DNA from: Thermosipho melanesiensis BI429
GTDB lineage: Bacteria; Thermotogota; Thermotogae; Thermotogales; Fervidobacteriaceae
DNA: 64,000 nt
Reading direction: 5' to 3'
NCBI RefSeq assembly: GCF_000016905.1
Contig: NC_009616.1
Location: forward strand, 1,674,001 to 1,738,000
Shown: in pieces, positions 19,182 through 27,788 of the stretch
Position numbering within the stretch: position 1 is the stretch's first letter
Layout: the number at the start of each line of letters is the position of its first letter
Notes under the pieces: generated by a model
Told to the model about the DNA's origin: nothing
The model's database searches: none
Seen by the model: only the letters and a program-made list of their open reading frames with translations
Translations under genes and position numbers: made by a program

Positions 19182-19386
19182 CGTAAAACGAAATACGCTT
19201 TAAAATCGATTATAAACCCCTTCAAGAATGACAGTATATATTATTAAGCACAAAGAGGGAACAAAAAGCTTCAAAAAGGCATTTAAAACGCCAAGTGTCA
19301 GAAAAGCTGATAAAATAAAGTTTTTTTAAAAGCTCAAAATGCTCTTTTTCAAGATTTTTTCTCTGAAATTTTTATATGCAATATAA
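19182..19386. repeat. Intergenic tract with repeat-like ends next to the split dehydrogenase
   Basis: Bases 19,041-19,390 carry no gene. The tract from CGTAAAACGAA (19,182) to TGCAATATAA (19,377-19,386) has, on the - strand, the same terminal motifs as the 300-bp repeats at 22,846-23,145 and 34,983-35,280. It is shorter and its interior is only weakly similar. The TGCAATATAA end abuts the broken end of the dehydrogenase fragment. Confidence 0.4.
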
Positions 19387-19390
19387 TTAG

Positions 19391-20155
19391 TTAATATCTG
19401 GCAAAAAGGTCATCAGGATGCGCAAGTGCCTGAGGAAGATATTTAGTTATAAGTCTTATTGTTTCTTTTGCAAGGAGAATCGAATATGGACTTGCAACTA
19501 AAGTTGTTGCAGCTTCAGTTACATGATTGATTGCATCTATAGAAGTAAATTTTGTTTGATTATATGGCAATGTTTTCATCAACTGAGGATCGTCAATTGC
19601 GAACATGGGATAAATACAATCATATGCAATAGCTGGTTTATAATGTTTGTCTAATATTGAAGCTACAGCAAATCTATCAACTTCTGTACCAGTTCCGTGA
19701 GTTGTGTTGATTGCAATTATGGGAACTGCTTTTTCTGGTATAAATTTTTGTTCATAAAGTTCTGTAGCATTTTTATCTTTATATTCAATAAGTATTGCTA
19801 CGCTTTTTGCTACATCTATTGGACTTCCTCCTCCAATGCCAATCACTGCAGTGGCTCCAAATTCTTTACCTATTTTGGTTGCTTCATCTATTTGTTCAAC
19901 AGTTGGATTTGGAGTAACTTTTGTATAAATAATATAGTCAATTCCCTTTTCCACAAATACAGGTTCAATAGCTTCCCAGGCACCTGTAACTTTGTAAGCA
20001 ATTTCGTCAGTAATAACAATAACTTTGTTAATTCCTAACCCTTTCAATGCATCTGAAATTTCTTTGATTTTGTTAATGGCTCCAACACCAAAGTAACACG
20101 TAGTTTTACTTCTAAGTTCAAAAACATTATAAATATCTATTTTGTTTTCTATCAT
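19391..20155 (-). pseudogene. N-terminal fragment of the iron-containing alcohol dehydrogenase
   Basis: The fragment encodes the NAD(P)-binding half, with GGGSPID at residues 108-114 and INTTHGTGTEVDRFAV. It then runs into the first iron-ligand region SIDAINHVTEA. It stops after HPDDLFARY, where the intact protein would continue with the sequence found at 9,913-10,380 on the other strand. The start at 20155 is chosen because AGGAGG lies 8 bp upstream. About 255 of roughly 400 residues remain, so the enzyme is disrupted. Confidence 0.9.
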
Positions 20156-20347
20156 GATGCTCACCTCCTGTTATAATGTGAATTTCTTCACATATAATAT
20201 AACATGATTTCTGCATACAATGGTTTCTTAGAAGTTAATATCAGGAAACATAATGTGTATTTTTTCACAAATATAAAATACATAAACATCTTAATATATC
20301 CAATTCCAATATATCTATGATGTATGATTATATGTTAAGTCAGAACG

Positions 20348-20680
20348 TTAGAATGTCAACACCTTATAATTATTTTGAAGATAATGTGTCACCGGTTGCC
20401 CAACATAAATTACTTCTGCAATTTCAGTCAAATTACTACTTATTTTATGATTATCTGCGCACCATTTACAGGCCAAAATTTTTACTCCTGTATTTTTTAA
20501 GTTTTGAAGTTTGGCTTTTATTGAATCATCATTAGCAACAAGGATTTCTGAAGGTCCCCAAATGACAAGAATAACCTCATCCCACCAATTTTGCTTTCTG
20601 CTATTGTACGCATATGGAAATATCAATTCATCGAATATACCTTTTTCAGCTGTTGCCCATATTATTGCCAATTTATTCAT
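20348..20680 (-). CDS. DsrE-like small protein
   Basis: The 110-residue product begins MNKLAIIWATAEKG and contains WWDEVILVIWGPSEILVA, then GVKILACKWCAD. This layout resembles DsrE/DsrF-like proteins, with a β-strand, a helix and a late Cys. Members bind or pass sulfur or have unknown roles. The ATG overlaps the stop of the AlkD-like gene, so the two form a transcriptional pair. Function is inferred only at family level. Confidence 0.6.
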   Translation of the reverse strand: MNKLAIIWATAEKGIFDELIFPYAYNSRKQNWWDEVILVIWGPSEILVANDDSIKAKLQNLKNTGVKILACKWCADNHKISSNLTEIAEVIYVGQPVTHYLQNNYKVLTF

Positions 20681-21393
20681 TTTTGAACCCCCTTTTCTTG
20701 AAAAACTCCTTTTAAAAGATTTTTTCGCTCTTCTTCGGGAAATTTTTCAATAGCATATCGCAACATTGTTCTTGGCATAACTTTGTGATGTTTCTTTAAA
20801 AATTGTAGCTCTAATTCTTTGTTTTTGTCTCCAATTTTTCTTAATGTCCAGCCAACCGCTTTGTGTATTAGATCGTGTTTATGATTAACCAAAATTTCTG
20901 CAATATTAATAGCATCATTGAAATCATTTTGTTTAATAAAATAATGAGTAGATATAATTGCTATTCTTTGTTTCCAAAGGTTCTTTGATTTTGCAAATTC
21001 ATATAAAATGTTTCTGTCTTTGTTTTCTAAGTATTGTCCTAAAATATGTGGAGCTGATGAATCAACTAAGTCCCAGTTGTTTATTTTATCAATATTTCGA
21101 AGGTATATCTCGACAACTTTTTCAGGGTTTTCTTTGAATTTATGTATGAGAATGAAGATCGCAGTTAGACGATGCTCGTGGTATTCTGAGTGTAAAAGTT
21201 TTTCAACTTCTTCAAATGTAAGATCTCGAAACTTTTTTGCTACTTTTCTTTGGTTAGGAACTTGAATACCTAAAAAACGATCACCCTCACCATAACCCCC
21301 AGGGTAAGCTTGAAAAAATTTAGGAAGAAATTTAGCTTTTTCATTATTAATATATTTTTCTAATTCCTTTTTCAACTGCTCAAGTTTTTTCAT
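20677..21393 (-). CDS. AlkD-like DNA alkylation repair protein (HEAT-like repeats)
   Basis: This 238-residue helical protein has the family start GDRFLGIQVPNQRKVAKKF. Repeated helical units follow, including the conserved NNWDLVDSSAPHILG and the C-terminal KHHKVMPRTMLRYAIEKF. AlkD-type enzymes remove bulky or positively charged alkylated purines by wrapping DNA with HEAT-like repeats. It is cytoplasmic. It is followed, with a 4-bp overlap, by the DsrE-like gene. Confidence 0.85.
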   Translation of the reverse strand: MKKLEQLKKELEKYINNEKAKFLPKFFQAYPGGYGEGDRFLGIQVPNQRKVAKKFRDLTFEEVEKLLHSEYHEHRLTAIFILIHKFKENPEKVVEIYLRNIDKINNWDLVDSSAPHILGQYLENKDRNILYEFAKSKNLWKQRIAIISTHYFIKQNDFNDAINIAEILVNHKHDLIHKAVGWTLRKIGDKNKELELQFLKKHHKVMPRTMLRYAIEKFPEEERKNLLKGVFQEKGVQK

Positions 21394-21679
21394 GTGTTTA
21401 CATAATCCACCTTTGAAATCTTATTTGGTATTAACATGATAAATTATATCATAGAAAAAATAAACCATTTCAGGCTTGAATTTAAATAGTTCGCATAGCA
21501 AATTACGTTTTAAAATCGAATATAAGGCCTGTTAAATACAATGTGATATATAATTTGTTATGTGATAATTTCAAACGCATGTGTAAAGGATTTTAAGAGA
21601 AATTTTTAATAGAGGTATCATATTTTTACACAATTAAGTTATTAAAGTTATTAAAACATTGAGAGGTTCTTCACTACAA

Positions 21680-22744
21680 CTATTGTTTTATTAATATCAT
21701 GCTTATATCATCTTTTTGGTAAACATCAACATTGTTTTTCATGGCTTGTTCATATACTTTTCTTAAATCCTGTGTTTTTTCAAATAGCCTTGCAAGTCCA
21801 TTTGATGCAAGCATCTCATTTTTAGAAATTTTTAATTCAGTTATTCCATCTGAATAAAACAAAATTTTGTTATTAACAAGGTCTAACACAGTGGGTTTAA
21901 CTTTGGAATCTAAAAATCCCATACCTATTGGGAATGTACGAGCCACATCGATAATTTTGGCGTTGTTGCCATCAAAAATTATTGGATTTGGATGCCCACA
22001 ACTTACTACTTTTATTTTATTACTTTCGAGTTTTCCTATTATAGCTGTAAAGTAATTCTGGTCGCATATGCGAATAGCTTCTTTTTCTAAAATCACTGGA
22101 AGTTCATCAAGTGTAATGTCATTATTTTCAAGAATTGAATCTATCATAAGCTTGATTGAAGTGGAGAGTAATGCTGCTGCAAGTCCATGACCACTAATGT
22201 CTATTAACATAATCCATGACTTTTTGTAGTATATTAAGTCTCCTCCCAAAACATTTGATGGATAATAAACAAAATCAACTACTTCGTCTTTTTTTGGCAG
22301 AAGTGCTTGTTGAATTTCAAAAGCTCTGGTGAGTTCTTCGTCTGAAATTGTTGCATCCTCAAACATTTCAATTGCACCAATAACTTTTCCAAAATCATCT
22401 TTTATTGGAATTGCATATACACTTACTGGTATTCTGTCTCCTTTTTTAGTTAAAGAATATACAGCAAATGGAACTCTAAAATATTTTTCATTTTTCATAG
22501 ACATGCTAAGTGGACACAAATCCGTGTGACACACAACTATTTCATTTCTATCAATGTGTTTTAAAACATTATCAGCACATGATTTTCCAATTACTTCTTC
22601 AGGACTATATCCTATAAGTTTTTCCGCTGATTTGTTCCAAAATTTTATGATTCTATTCCTATCAACGATATATGCAGGAATATCTAATGTTTTAAGTAAA
22701 TCGATAACTTTATATTTATTTAGAAACTCTTCAAAATATTCCAT
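21680..22744 (-). CDS. PAS-domain SpoIIE/PP2C-type serine phosphatase
   Basis: The 354-residue protein starts at 22744, where GGAGG precedes ATG. A PAS sensor domain covers about residues 10-130 (FWNKSAEKLIGYSPEEVIGK). A PP2C-like SpoIIE domain follows with LGGDLIYY, LIDISGHGLAAALL and FYSDGITEL, which carry the metal-binding Asp residues. Cys residues CHTDLC lie in the PAS region and could bind a metal or cofactor. Such proteins dephosphorylate anti-sigma antagonists; no partner is encoded nearby. Confidence 0.85.
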   Translation of the reverse strand: MEYFEEFLNKYKVIDLLKTLDIPAYIVDRNRIIKFWNKSAEKLIGYSPEEVIGKSCADNVLKHIDRNEIVVCHTDLCPLSMSMKNEKYFRVPFAVYSLTKKGDRIPVSVYAIPIKDDFGKVIGAIEMFEDATISDEELTRAFEIQQALLPKKDEVVDFVYYPSNVLGGDLIYYKKSWIMLIDISGHGLAAALLSTSIKLMIDSILENNDITLDELPVILEKEAIRICDQNYFTAIIGKLESNKIKVVSCGHPNPIIFDGNNAKIIDVARTFPIGMGFLDSKVKPTVLDLVNNKILFYSDGITELKISKNEMLASNGLARLFEKTQDLRKVYEQAMKNNVDVYQKDDISMILIKQ

Positions 22745-22829
22745 ATTTTTCCTCCTTTCAAAAACAATTATAAGCTTTTTGATGCTAAATTCAAAGCTAT
22801 TTATTCTTAAAATATTCATTTTTACTAAT

Positions 22830-23145
22830 TGCAATATAAGGTACATTATATTGCATTATATAAAAAGGAATTTTTTTAAACAAAAAATACTAATTTTCAA
22901 AAATTTATCGAAAATTTGATTAACTCAAAAATTTTATCTTTTTTAATAAAACATGTATTTTTTAAGTAAAAATAGCCAAAATTCTCTTTCTTGCAAAAAC
23001 AAATCTCCATAAACTTTTTATTTATGCAACTTCAAAGGTGTTCTTTTTATTTTAGATTTTAAGAGCTTGTTCTTTTTTATGCTATATATCTTATATATTT
23101 TTATATTTTAAAATAGTCTTATTTTTGAAAATAAAAAGTGGTTCG
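22830..23145. repeat. 300-bp intergenic repeat with terminal palindrome, copy 1
   Basis: The left end is a palindrome of arms TGCAATATAA (22,830-22,839) and TTATATTGCA (22,846-22,855) around 6 bp. From the second arm to GTGGTTCG at 23,138-23,145 is 300 bp. The segment matches 34,983-35,280 in reverse complement: about 65 bp next to the palindrome are almost identical, and patches such as TTTTAAGAGC and AAAATAGCCAAAATTC follow in order. There is no open frame. Bases 23,146-23,384 hold nothing recognised. Confidence 0.75.
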
Positions 23146-23384
23146 TTTTACGAAAAATAATAGAATATATTTTGACTTGTACGCCATTTTAAATATTGAT
23201 TATTTCATTTGCAACTAGATTTTTAATAAATAGTTTTTCGCAAACATCGTAAACTAGCACATATCACACTATGCCAAGAAAATGCGACTTCTTATTTCTA
23301 TCTACAACGACTTGTAGAACTACTTACAAAGTCCCACTACCAATACTTAACGGGTATAAATTAGGATAGTCTTTGAAATATCAG

Positions 23385-23474
23385 TTATTTATTAATGACA
23401 TACTTTGCAATTTTTATAAAAGCCTTGATATCTCTATCATGAACGGTTTCACATTTAGTAACATCAGGTTTCAT
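23385..23474 (-). CDS. Possible 29-residue ORF after the 2H gene
   Basis: An ATG overlaps the TGA of the upstream 2H gene (ATGA) and opens a frame of 29 codons beginning MKPDVTKCETVHDRDIKAF. The overlap could allow coupled translation. There is no counterpart after copy A. It may be a fragment of a lost gene; no family is recognised. Confidence 0.25.
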   Translation of the reverse strand: MKPDVTKCETVHDRDIKAFIKIAKYVINK

Positions 23475-24163
23475 ACTGGAAAAATTGGTATATAATTATC
23501 CATATCAGTGAATAAAGTGTATTTTAAATTCTCAAATGTAAATTCTATTAAAAATTCTATCTTTTCATTTTCTAAAAAGTTAAATATCTCATTTCTTTCC
23601 GAATAATTATAATCTTTTGTCAAGTAATATCCTAGAGTAATGTGTGGGATGTAAAAATCTTCTCGTTTAATTAGCTCATCAAAAACTTTTCTTAAATTCA
23701 TAAGTTTTATGAAATCCTTCTTAGTACGTGGTTTTAACATTGTACCAATTGCAGATCCACCATTATAAAGCCCTATTGTTTCAAGAGTAATTTTTTGAAA
23801 ATCTTTAATTTTATTAAAAACTTCCCTTATCTTCTCCTCGTTTTTTTCTATACATTCTTTGATTGTTTTAGTTACATTTAAATTACATAAATCATGCAAA
23901 GTAACATGAAAATATTTTTCACTTAATTTTCTAGCAAACATATTACCTAATTGCTTATACAAATGGTTTTGGATATCCGAAATATATTTTATCTCTTCTT
24001 TGTTTATAAAAAAAACAATAGTATCTCCAACAAACTCTTTATAATTTCCGCTTTTATCAACTTTGTAAAATAACTCTCCTTTTGGGCTCCAACTTCTTAA
24101 TAAATTTTTGTTATAATTTTTTCTTAAATTTTCTAATTCTCGGACATAATTTTCAAAATTCAT
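23471..24163 (-). CDS. 2H phosphoesterase superfamily protein, copy B
   Basis: This 230-residue paralogue of the gene at 18,348 has both HxT motifs conserved (HVTLHD and HITLGYY) and equal length. It is divergent from the copy B transporter operon across a 190-bp regulatory region. Retention of both catalytic motifs in both copies suggests the enzyme is under selection. The substrate may relate to the sugar phosphate or nucleotide handled by the linked transporter and glycosyltransferase; this is inference only. Confidence 0.8.
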   Translation of the reverse strand: MNFENYVRELENLRKNYNKNLLRSWSPKGELFYKVDKSGNYKEFVGDTIVFFINKEEIKYISDIQNHLYKQLGNMFARKLSEKYFHVTLHDLCNLNVTKTIKECIEKNEEKIREVFNKIKDFQKITLETIGLYNGGSAIGTMLKPRTKKDFIKLMNLRKVFDELIKREDFYIPHITLGYYLTKDYNYSERNEIFNFLENEKIEFLIEFTFENLKYTLFTDMDNYIPIFPV

Positions 24164-24286
24164 ATTTTAGCCTCCTATCTTGAAATTTAATCTTTTTTGA
24201 TAATAATTACTTATAATTAAAAATATTTAACAAAATTCATATTTAAATTTCGAATTGTTATTATGTTATTATTTTGTTGTGATTAT

Positions 24287-24300
24287 TGAAAGCGCTTTCA
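24287..24300. promoter_or_regulatory. LacI-family (cre-like) operator, copy B
   Basis: TGAAAGCGCTTTCA is a perfect 14-bp palindrome with the central CG of LacI/CcpA-family sites. It lies 50 bp before the binding-protein start and downstream of the 2H gene's start on the other strand, so it could control both. It differs from the copy A operator in the outer bases. Confidence 0.7.
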
Positions 24301-24349
24301 GTTCTTAAACAAAAAACCATTTTAATTATACCAAAAAGGAGGTGTGGTT

Positions 24350-25558
24350 ATGAAGAAATTTCTTGTTGGGTTGTTAACACTTATTTTCATTGTATCTTTA
24401 GGTGAAACTACACTTGTTGTCAGTTCTAGGCTGTGGACACCACCTACAGAAAAGGAGTTCATAATCAATGAAATAATTAAACCATTTGAAGAAATGTACG
24501 GTGTGAAAGTTGTTTTTCAGACAATGGATGATGAAACTATGCTAAAACAGGTAAAAATTCAAAGTGAAACTGGTAAAGTTACTACTGATGTAATAATTGC
24601 ATATGCAACGAAAATGCCAGAGTGGGTAAAGAATAATTTGGTTTTAGATTTGACCCCATATGTAAGCAAATGGACAGATAGGCACTTCTCAAAAGGTTTT
24701 GATTCTATGACAGTGTTTGATGGAAAAAGATACTTTTTACCAATTGGTGCAGATGTATATTTAACGTTAATTAATAAAAAGGCTTTAAAGTACAAACCTG
24801 AAAATGTTGATATTGAAAATCTTACCTGGGAGCAACTCGCAGAATGGGCAAATTTAGTTGCACAAGGTGAGGGAGAAGGAAAATTTGCAGTTACAGGTGT
24901 CCCAATGAAATCGTTGATTTATCAAGTAGGTGCAATTGCTTTATCATACGGCGCTCATTGGCCAGATTTAGATAATCCAGGTGCAGTTGCCGCTTGGTAT
25001 TTGGTATATAAAATGAAAGATGCATTTTCTCCTGCTGTAAAGACATATGATGATACAAGGCCACCAATGAAAAGGGAAGAAACTTGGATGACAGTTGCTC
25101 ATTGTGCTCGTGTTGGTGAAGTTTACAAAAGCAATCCGACTCAATTTATAATTGCGCCAGCGCCAAAAGGTCCTGCGGGTATTGGCTCAGTAGCAGGAAC
25201 AAGTGGACTTGCAATTGTAAAAGGAACAAAGAATTTTGATCTTGCGCTTAAATTTGTTGAATATATGACAAGACCCGATATAATGGTTAAATCTCATAAA
25301 GGAACTGGAGGTTTTATACCACCTGTTGATGAAGCGGTTAAATATCTCGGTAACGAAGATCAAGATTTGGTTATTAAAAACGCAATTAAAGTTATGAATC
25401 AAGGAGTACTTTCATATATCGCACCTATTTGGAAAGATTGGGGTCAAGTAAAATTAGTATATGATGAATTGTTTGATAAGATGATACTTGTAAAAGAAAC
25501 TTTAGATATTGACATGCTTGAACTATATCAAATGCAAATTGATGCTCAAAGAAAATAA
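24350..25558 (+). CDS. Sugar ABC solute-binding protein, copy B (intact)
   Basis: This 402-residue family 1 solute-binding protein has an N-terminal signal peptide (MKKFLVGLLTLIFIVSLG). The mature part has the usual two-lobe features, including YLTLINKKAL and GTSGLAIVKGTKNFD. It captures the substrate outside the membrane for the MalF/MalG-type permeases. The start at 24350 follows AAAGGAGG; a GTG two codons earlier is not needed. Comparison with copy A shows strong conservation, except for the nonsense codon there. The ligand is not predictable from sequence. Confidence 0.92.
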   Translation: MKKFLVGLLTLIFIVSLGETTLVVSSRLWTPPTEKEFIINEIIKPFEEMYGVKVVFQTMDDETMLKQVKIQSETGKVTTDVIIAYATKMPEWVKNNLVLDLTPYVSKWTDRHFSKGFDSMTVFDGKRYFLPIGADVYLTLINKKALKYKPENVDIENLTWEQLAEWANLVAQGEGEGKFAVTGVPMKSLIYQVGAIALSYGAHWPDLDNPGAVAAWYLVYKMKDAFSPAVKTYDDTRPPMKREETWMTVAHCARVGEVYKSNPTQFIIAPAPKGPAGIGSVAGTSGLAIVKGTKNFDLALKFVEYMTRPDIMVKSHKGTGGFIPPVDEAVKYLGNEDQDLVIKNAIKVMNQGVLSYIAPIWKDWGQVKLVYDELFDKMILVKETLDIDMLELYQMQIDAQRK

Positions 25559-25564
25559 ATTATG

Positions 25565-25583
25565 GGGGGCATAGTTTGCCCCC
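25565..25583 (+). terminator. Intercistronic GC hairpin after the binding-protein gene, copy B
   Basis: GGGGGC, loop ATAGTTT, GCCCCC, then TTACTATT. It sits in the 50-bp gap before the MalF-type gene, at the same place as the copy A hairpin. It is likely a partial terminator or RNA stabiliser. Confidence 0.65.
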
Positions 25584-25608
25584 TTACTATTAAGAGAGGT
25601 GATATAAT

Positions 25609-26478
25609 TTGCAAAAAATTTTATCTAAGAAGATGATTCCATATATTTTAATCACTCCAACTTTGATTTATTATTTAATATTTTGGTTAAGACCTGTGAT
25701 CTCAGCAATCTATTACAGTTTTTTTGATGAAAATAATGTATTTACTTTAAATAACTATGCAATGATTTTTAAAGATCCATATTTTAAAGAAGCATTGATT
25801 AACACAGCTATATTTGTATTGGTTTCCGTTACGCTGGAGTTTGTAATTGCTCTTGGTCTTGCATTAATTATAAACAAAAAATTTAAAGGTGCACAGATAC
25901 TATTATCAATAGCTCTAATTCCAATGGCTTTACCAGCAGTTGCAGTTGGAGCAATGTGGTCAAGTGGTTTTGCAACGTATGGCTGGGTTAACAGCCTTTT
26001 GTATCATTTGGGAATTATTACAGAGAATGGAAAAATTGCATTTCTTGCGGGAAGTGATTTTCAATCATTAATGCTTATTATTTTAATAGACGCGTGGCAA
26101 GTTATACCATTTATGATGGTAATACTCCTTGCAGGACTTCAAGGACTTTCGAAAGATTCTATTGAAGCAGGGTATATATTTGGAGGCACTAAATTTACTG
26201 TTCTAAGAAAAATTACTCTTCCAATGTTAAAACCTAGTATCCAAACTGCTTTAATTTTAAGGATAATTTCTGCTATTCAAGTATGGTTAATAATAGTTAT
26301 GATTTATGGATATAGAAGAATTCCAGTTCTTTTAGAAGAAGTTGTATTTTATGAAGAGCAACTGTTGGGATTCTATAGAGTTGCCCTTGCATATTCTGTC
26401 ATTGTAGCAGCTATTGTTTCAATTGTATCAATAATTTATTTGAAAGTTTCTGGTGCGTTTGAAAAGGGGGAACAATAA
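25609..26478 (+). CDS. ABC sugar permease, MalF type, copy B
   Basis: This 289-residue permease has six hydrophobic helices and the EAA loop EAGYIFGGTKFTVLRKITLP, identical to copy A in this region. It starts at TTG (25609) after GAGAGGTGA. It forms the substrate channel with the following gene, which it overlaps by one base. Confidence 0.92.
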   Translation: MQKILSKKMIPYILITPTLIYYLIFWLRPVISAIYYSFFDENNVFTLNNYAMIFKDPYFKEALINTAIFVLVSVTLEFVIALGLALIINKKFKGAQILLSIALIPMALPAVAVGAMWSSGFATYGWVNSLLYHLGIITENGKIAFLAGSDFQSLMLIILIDAWQVIPFMMVILLAGLQGLSKDSIEAGYIFGGTKFTVLRKITLPMLKPSIQTALILRIISAIQVWLIIVMIYGYRRIPVLLEEVVFYEEQLLGFYRVALAYSVIVAAIVSIVSIIYLKVSGAFEKGEQ

Positions 26479-27758
26479 TGAGAACAAATAAAATATTAAA
26501 ACAAACATTATTTTATTTAGTGGTTGCTGGTATTATCTTAGTTATTATAACACCTATATATTTTTTAGTTGTTATTTCACTAATGTCGGATCAGGAGGCA
26601 TATGATTGGCCAACACAAATTGTTCCATCTTTTTTTAATAAATTTAAATTAGAAATAGTTAACGAAAAATACTTAATGTCTGTCTATAGTAATTCAAAGA
26701 AAAAGTTTATAACTCTAATTGAAACAGAAAACTTTGAAGAATTACAAAAGTTTGTAAGAAACAAAACAAATTCTTATATTAAAATGAAACTTTTTGACAC
26801 TCAGGTCAAAAAATTACAAAAATTAATTGAAAAAAATGCCAAAAAAATAAATGATTTGCGAAATGAAATCGCAACTATTGAGATGAAATTGAATAAAACA
26901 ACTGTTAACTTAGTAAAATACAAAACAAAATTAGAAAAAGCAAAAAAGTTAAATATAGAGTCACTTATACAACCACTTGAAAAAAACATACAAGATTTGG
27001 AAAATAAGAAAAAAAGTTATGAAGCAAAACTCAATAACTTAAAAGATGTACTTGAAAAAATTGGTTCAGTAAAATTTTCAGTAGCAAAAAATTTACTTGA
27101 CAACTATATAAACTTTTTCAAAGTATCTAGTAACGCTTGGCCTGCACTAATGAGGAGTATTCAAGTTGCATTGCTGACAGTTGCAATTTCACTTACCATT
27201 GGAGGAATGGCCGGCTACGCATTTGCAAGATATAATTTCAAAGGTAAAAACTTTTTAAAATTAAGTGTACTTTTTGTAAGGATGTTCCCTGGTATTTCAA
27301 TTGCAATGCCAATGGTTATAATATTAATTAACATGGGGTTTTATGATAAACCCATAGGATTATCTCTCGTCTATTCAGTTGGACAAATCGGTATGACTAT
27401 TTGGATTACGGCAAGTATATTCATGGGAATTTCAACAGAACTTGAAGAGGCTGCGATGATTTTTGGAACAACAAGGATTGGAGCATTTTTCAAAGTCACA
27501 TTACCACTTGCATTTCCAGGCCTTGCTGCAAGTGCAATGTACGCATTTATAGGTAGTTGGTCTGAAACTGCACAAGCTATTGTTTTGACCCAATTTAATC
27601 CGACTTTCCCTGTGGTTGTGTATCAAACACTTGTGGGCGCAAAAGGATTAATCAATTTAACTGCAGCCGGTGGAGTTTCGCTAGCTCTTCCAGCGGTAAT
27701 TTTTACCTTAATAATAAGAAAATACATATTACAAATGTGGGGTGGAGTAAAAGTATAA
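26478..27758 (+). CDS. ABC sugar permease, MalG type, with a coiled-coil insertion, copy B
   Basis: This 426-residue permease has the same architecture as copy A: one membrane helix, an insertion of about 150 Lys/Glu-rich residues, then five helices with the EAA loop ELEEAAMIFGTTRIGAFFKV. The insertion (about residues 60-215) keeps its length in both copies but has a very different sequence, whereas the membrane half is almost the same. It might contact the binding protein, the envelope, or its twin in a dimer. Confidence 0.9.
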   Translation: MRTNKILKQTLFYLVVAGIILVIITPIYFLVVISLMSDQEAYDWPTQIVPSFFNKFKLEIVNEKYLMSVYSNSKKKFITLIETENFEELQKFVRNKTNSYIKMKLFDTQVKKLQKLIEKNAKKINDLRNEIATIEMKLNKTTVNLVKYKTKLEKAKKLNIESLIQPLEKNIQDLENKKKSYEAKLNNLKDVLEKIGSVKFSVAKNLLDNYINFFKVSSNAWPALMRSIQVALLTVAISLTIGGMAGYAFARYNFKGKNFLKLSVLFVRMFPGISIAMPMVIILINMGFYDKPIGLSLVYSVGQIGMTIWITASIFMGISTELEEAAMIFGTTRIGAFFKVTLPLAFPGLAASAMYAFIGSWSETAQAIVLTQFNPTFPVVVYQTLVGAKGLINLTAAGGVSLALPAVIFTLIIRKYILQMWGGVKV

Positions 27759-27788
27759 AAAAAATAAATTTTAAAGGAGAGATGATAT

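Noticed and set aside
22830-22855. Palindrome as a divergent promoter pair
   Set aside because: It contains TATAA on both strands but lacks a -35 box at proper distance, and its second copy lies between converging genes where no promoter is needed.
23146-23384. Transposase remnant
   Set aside because: Short translated pieces were examined on both strands, but none matched a transposase motif well enough to report.
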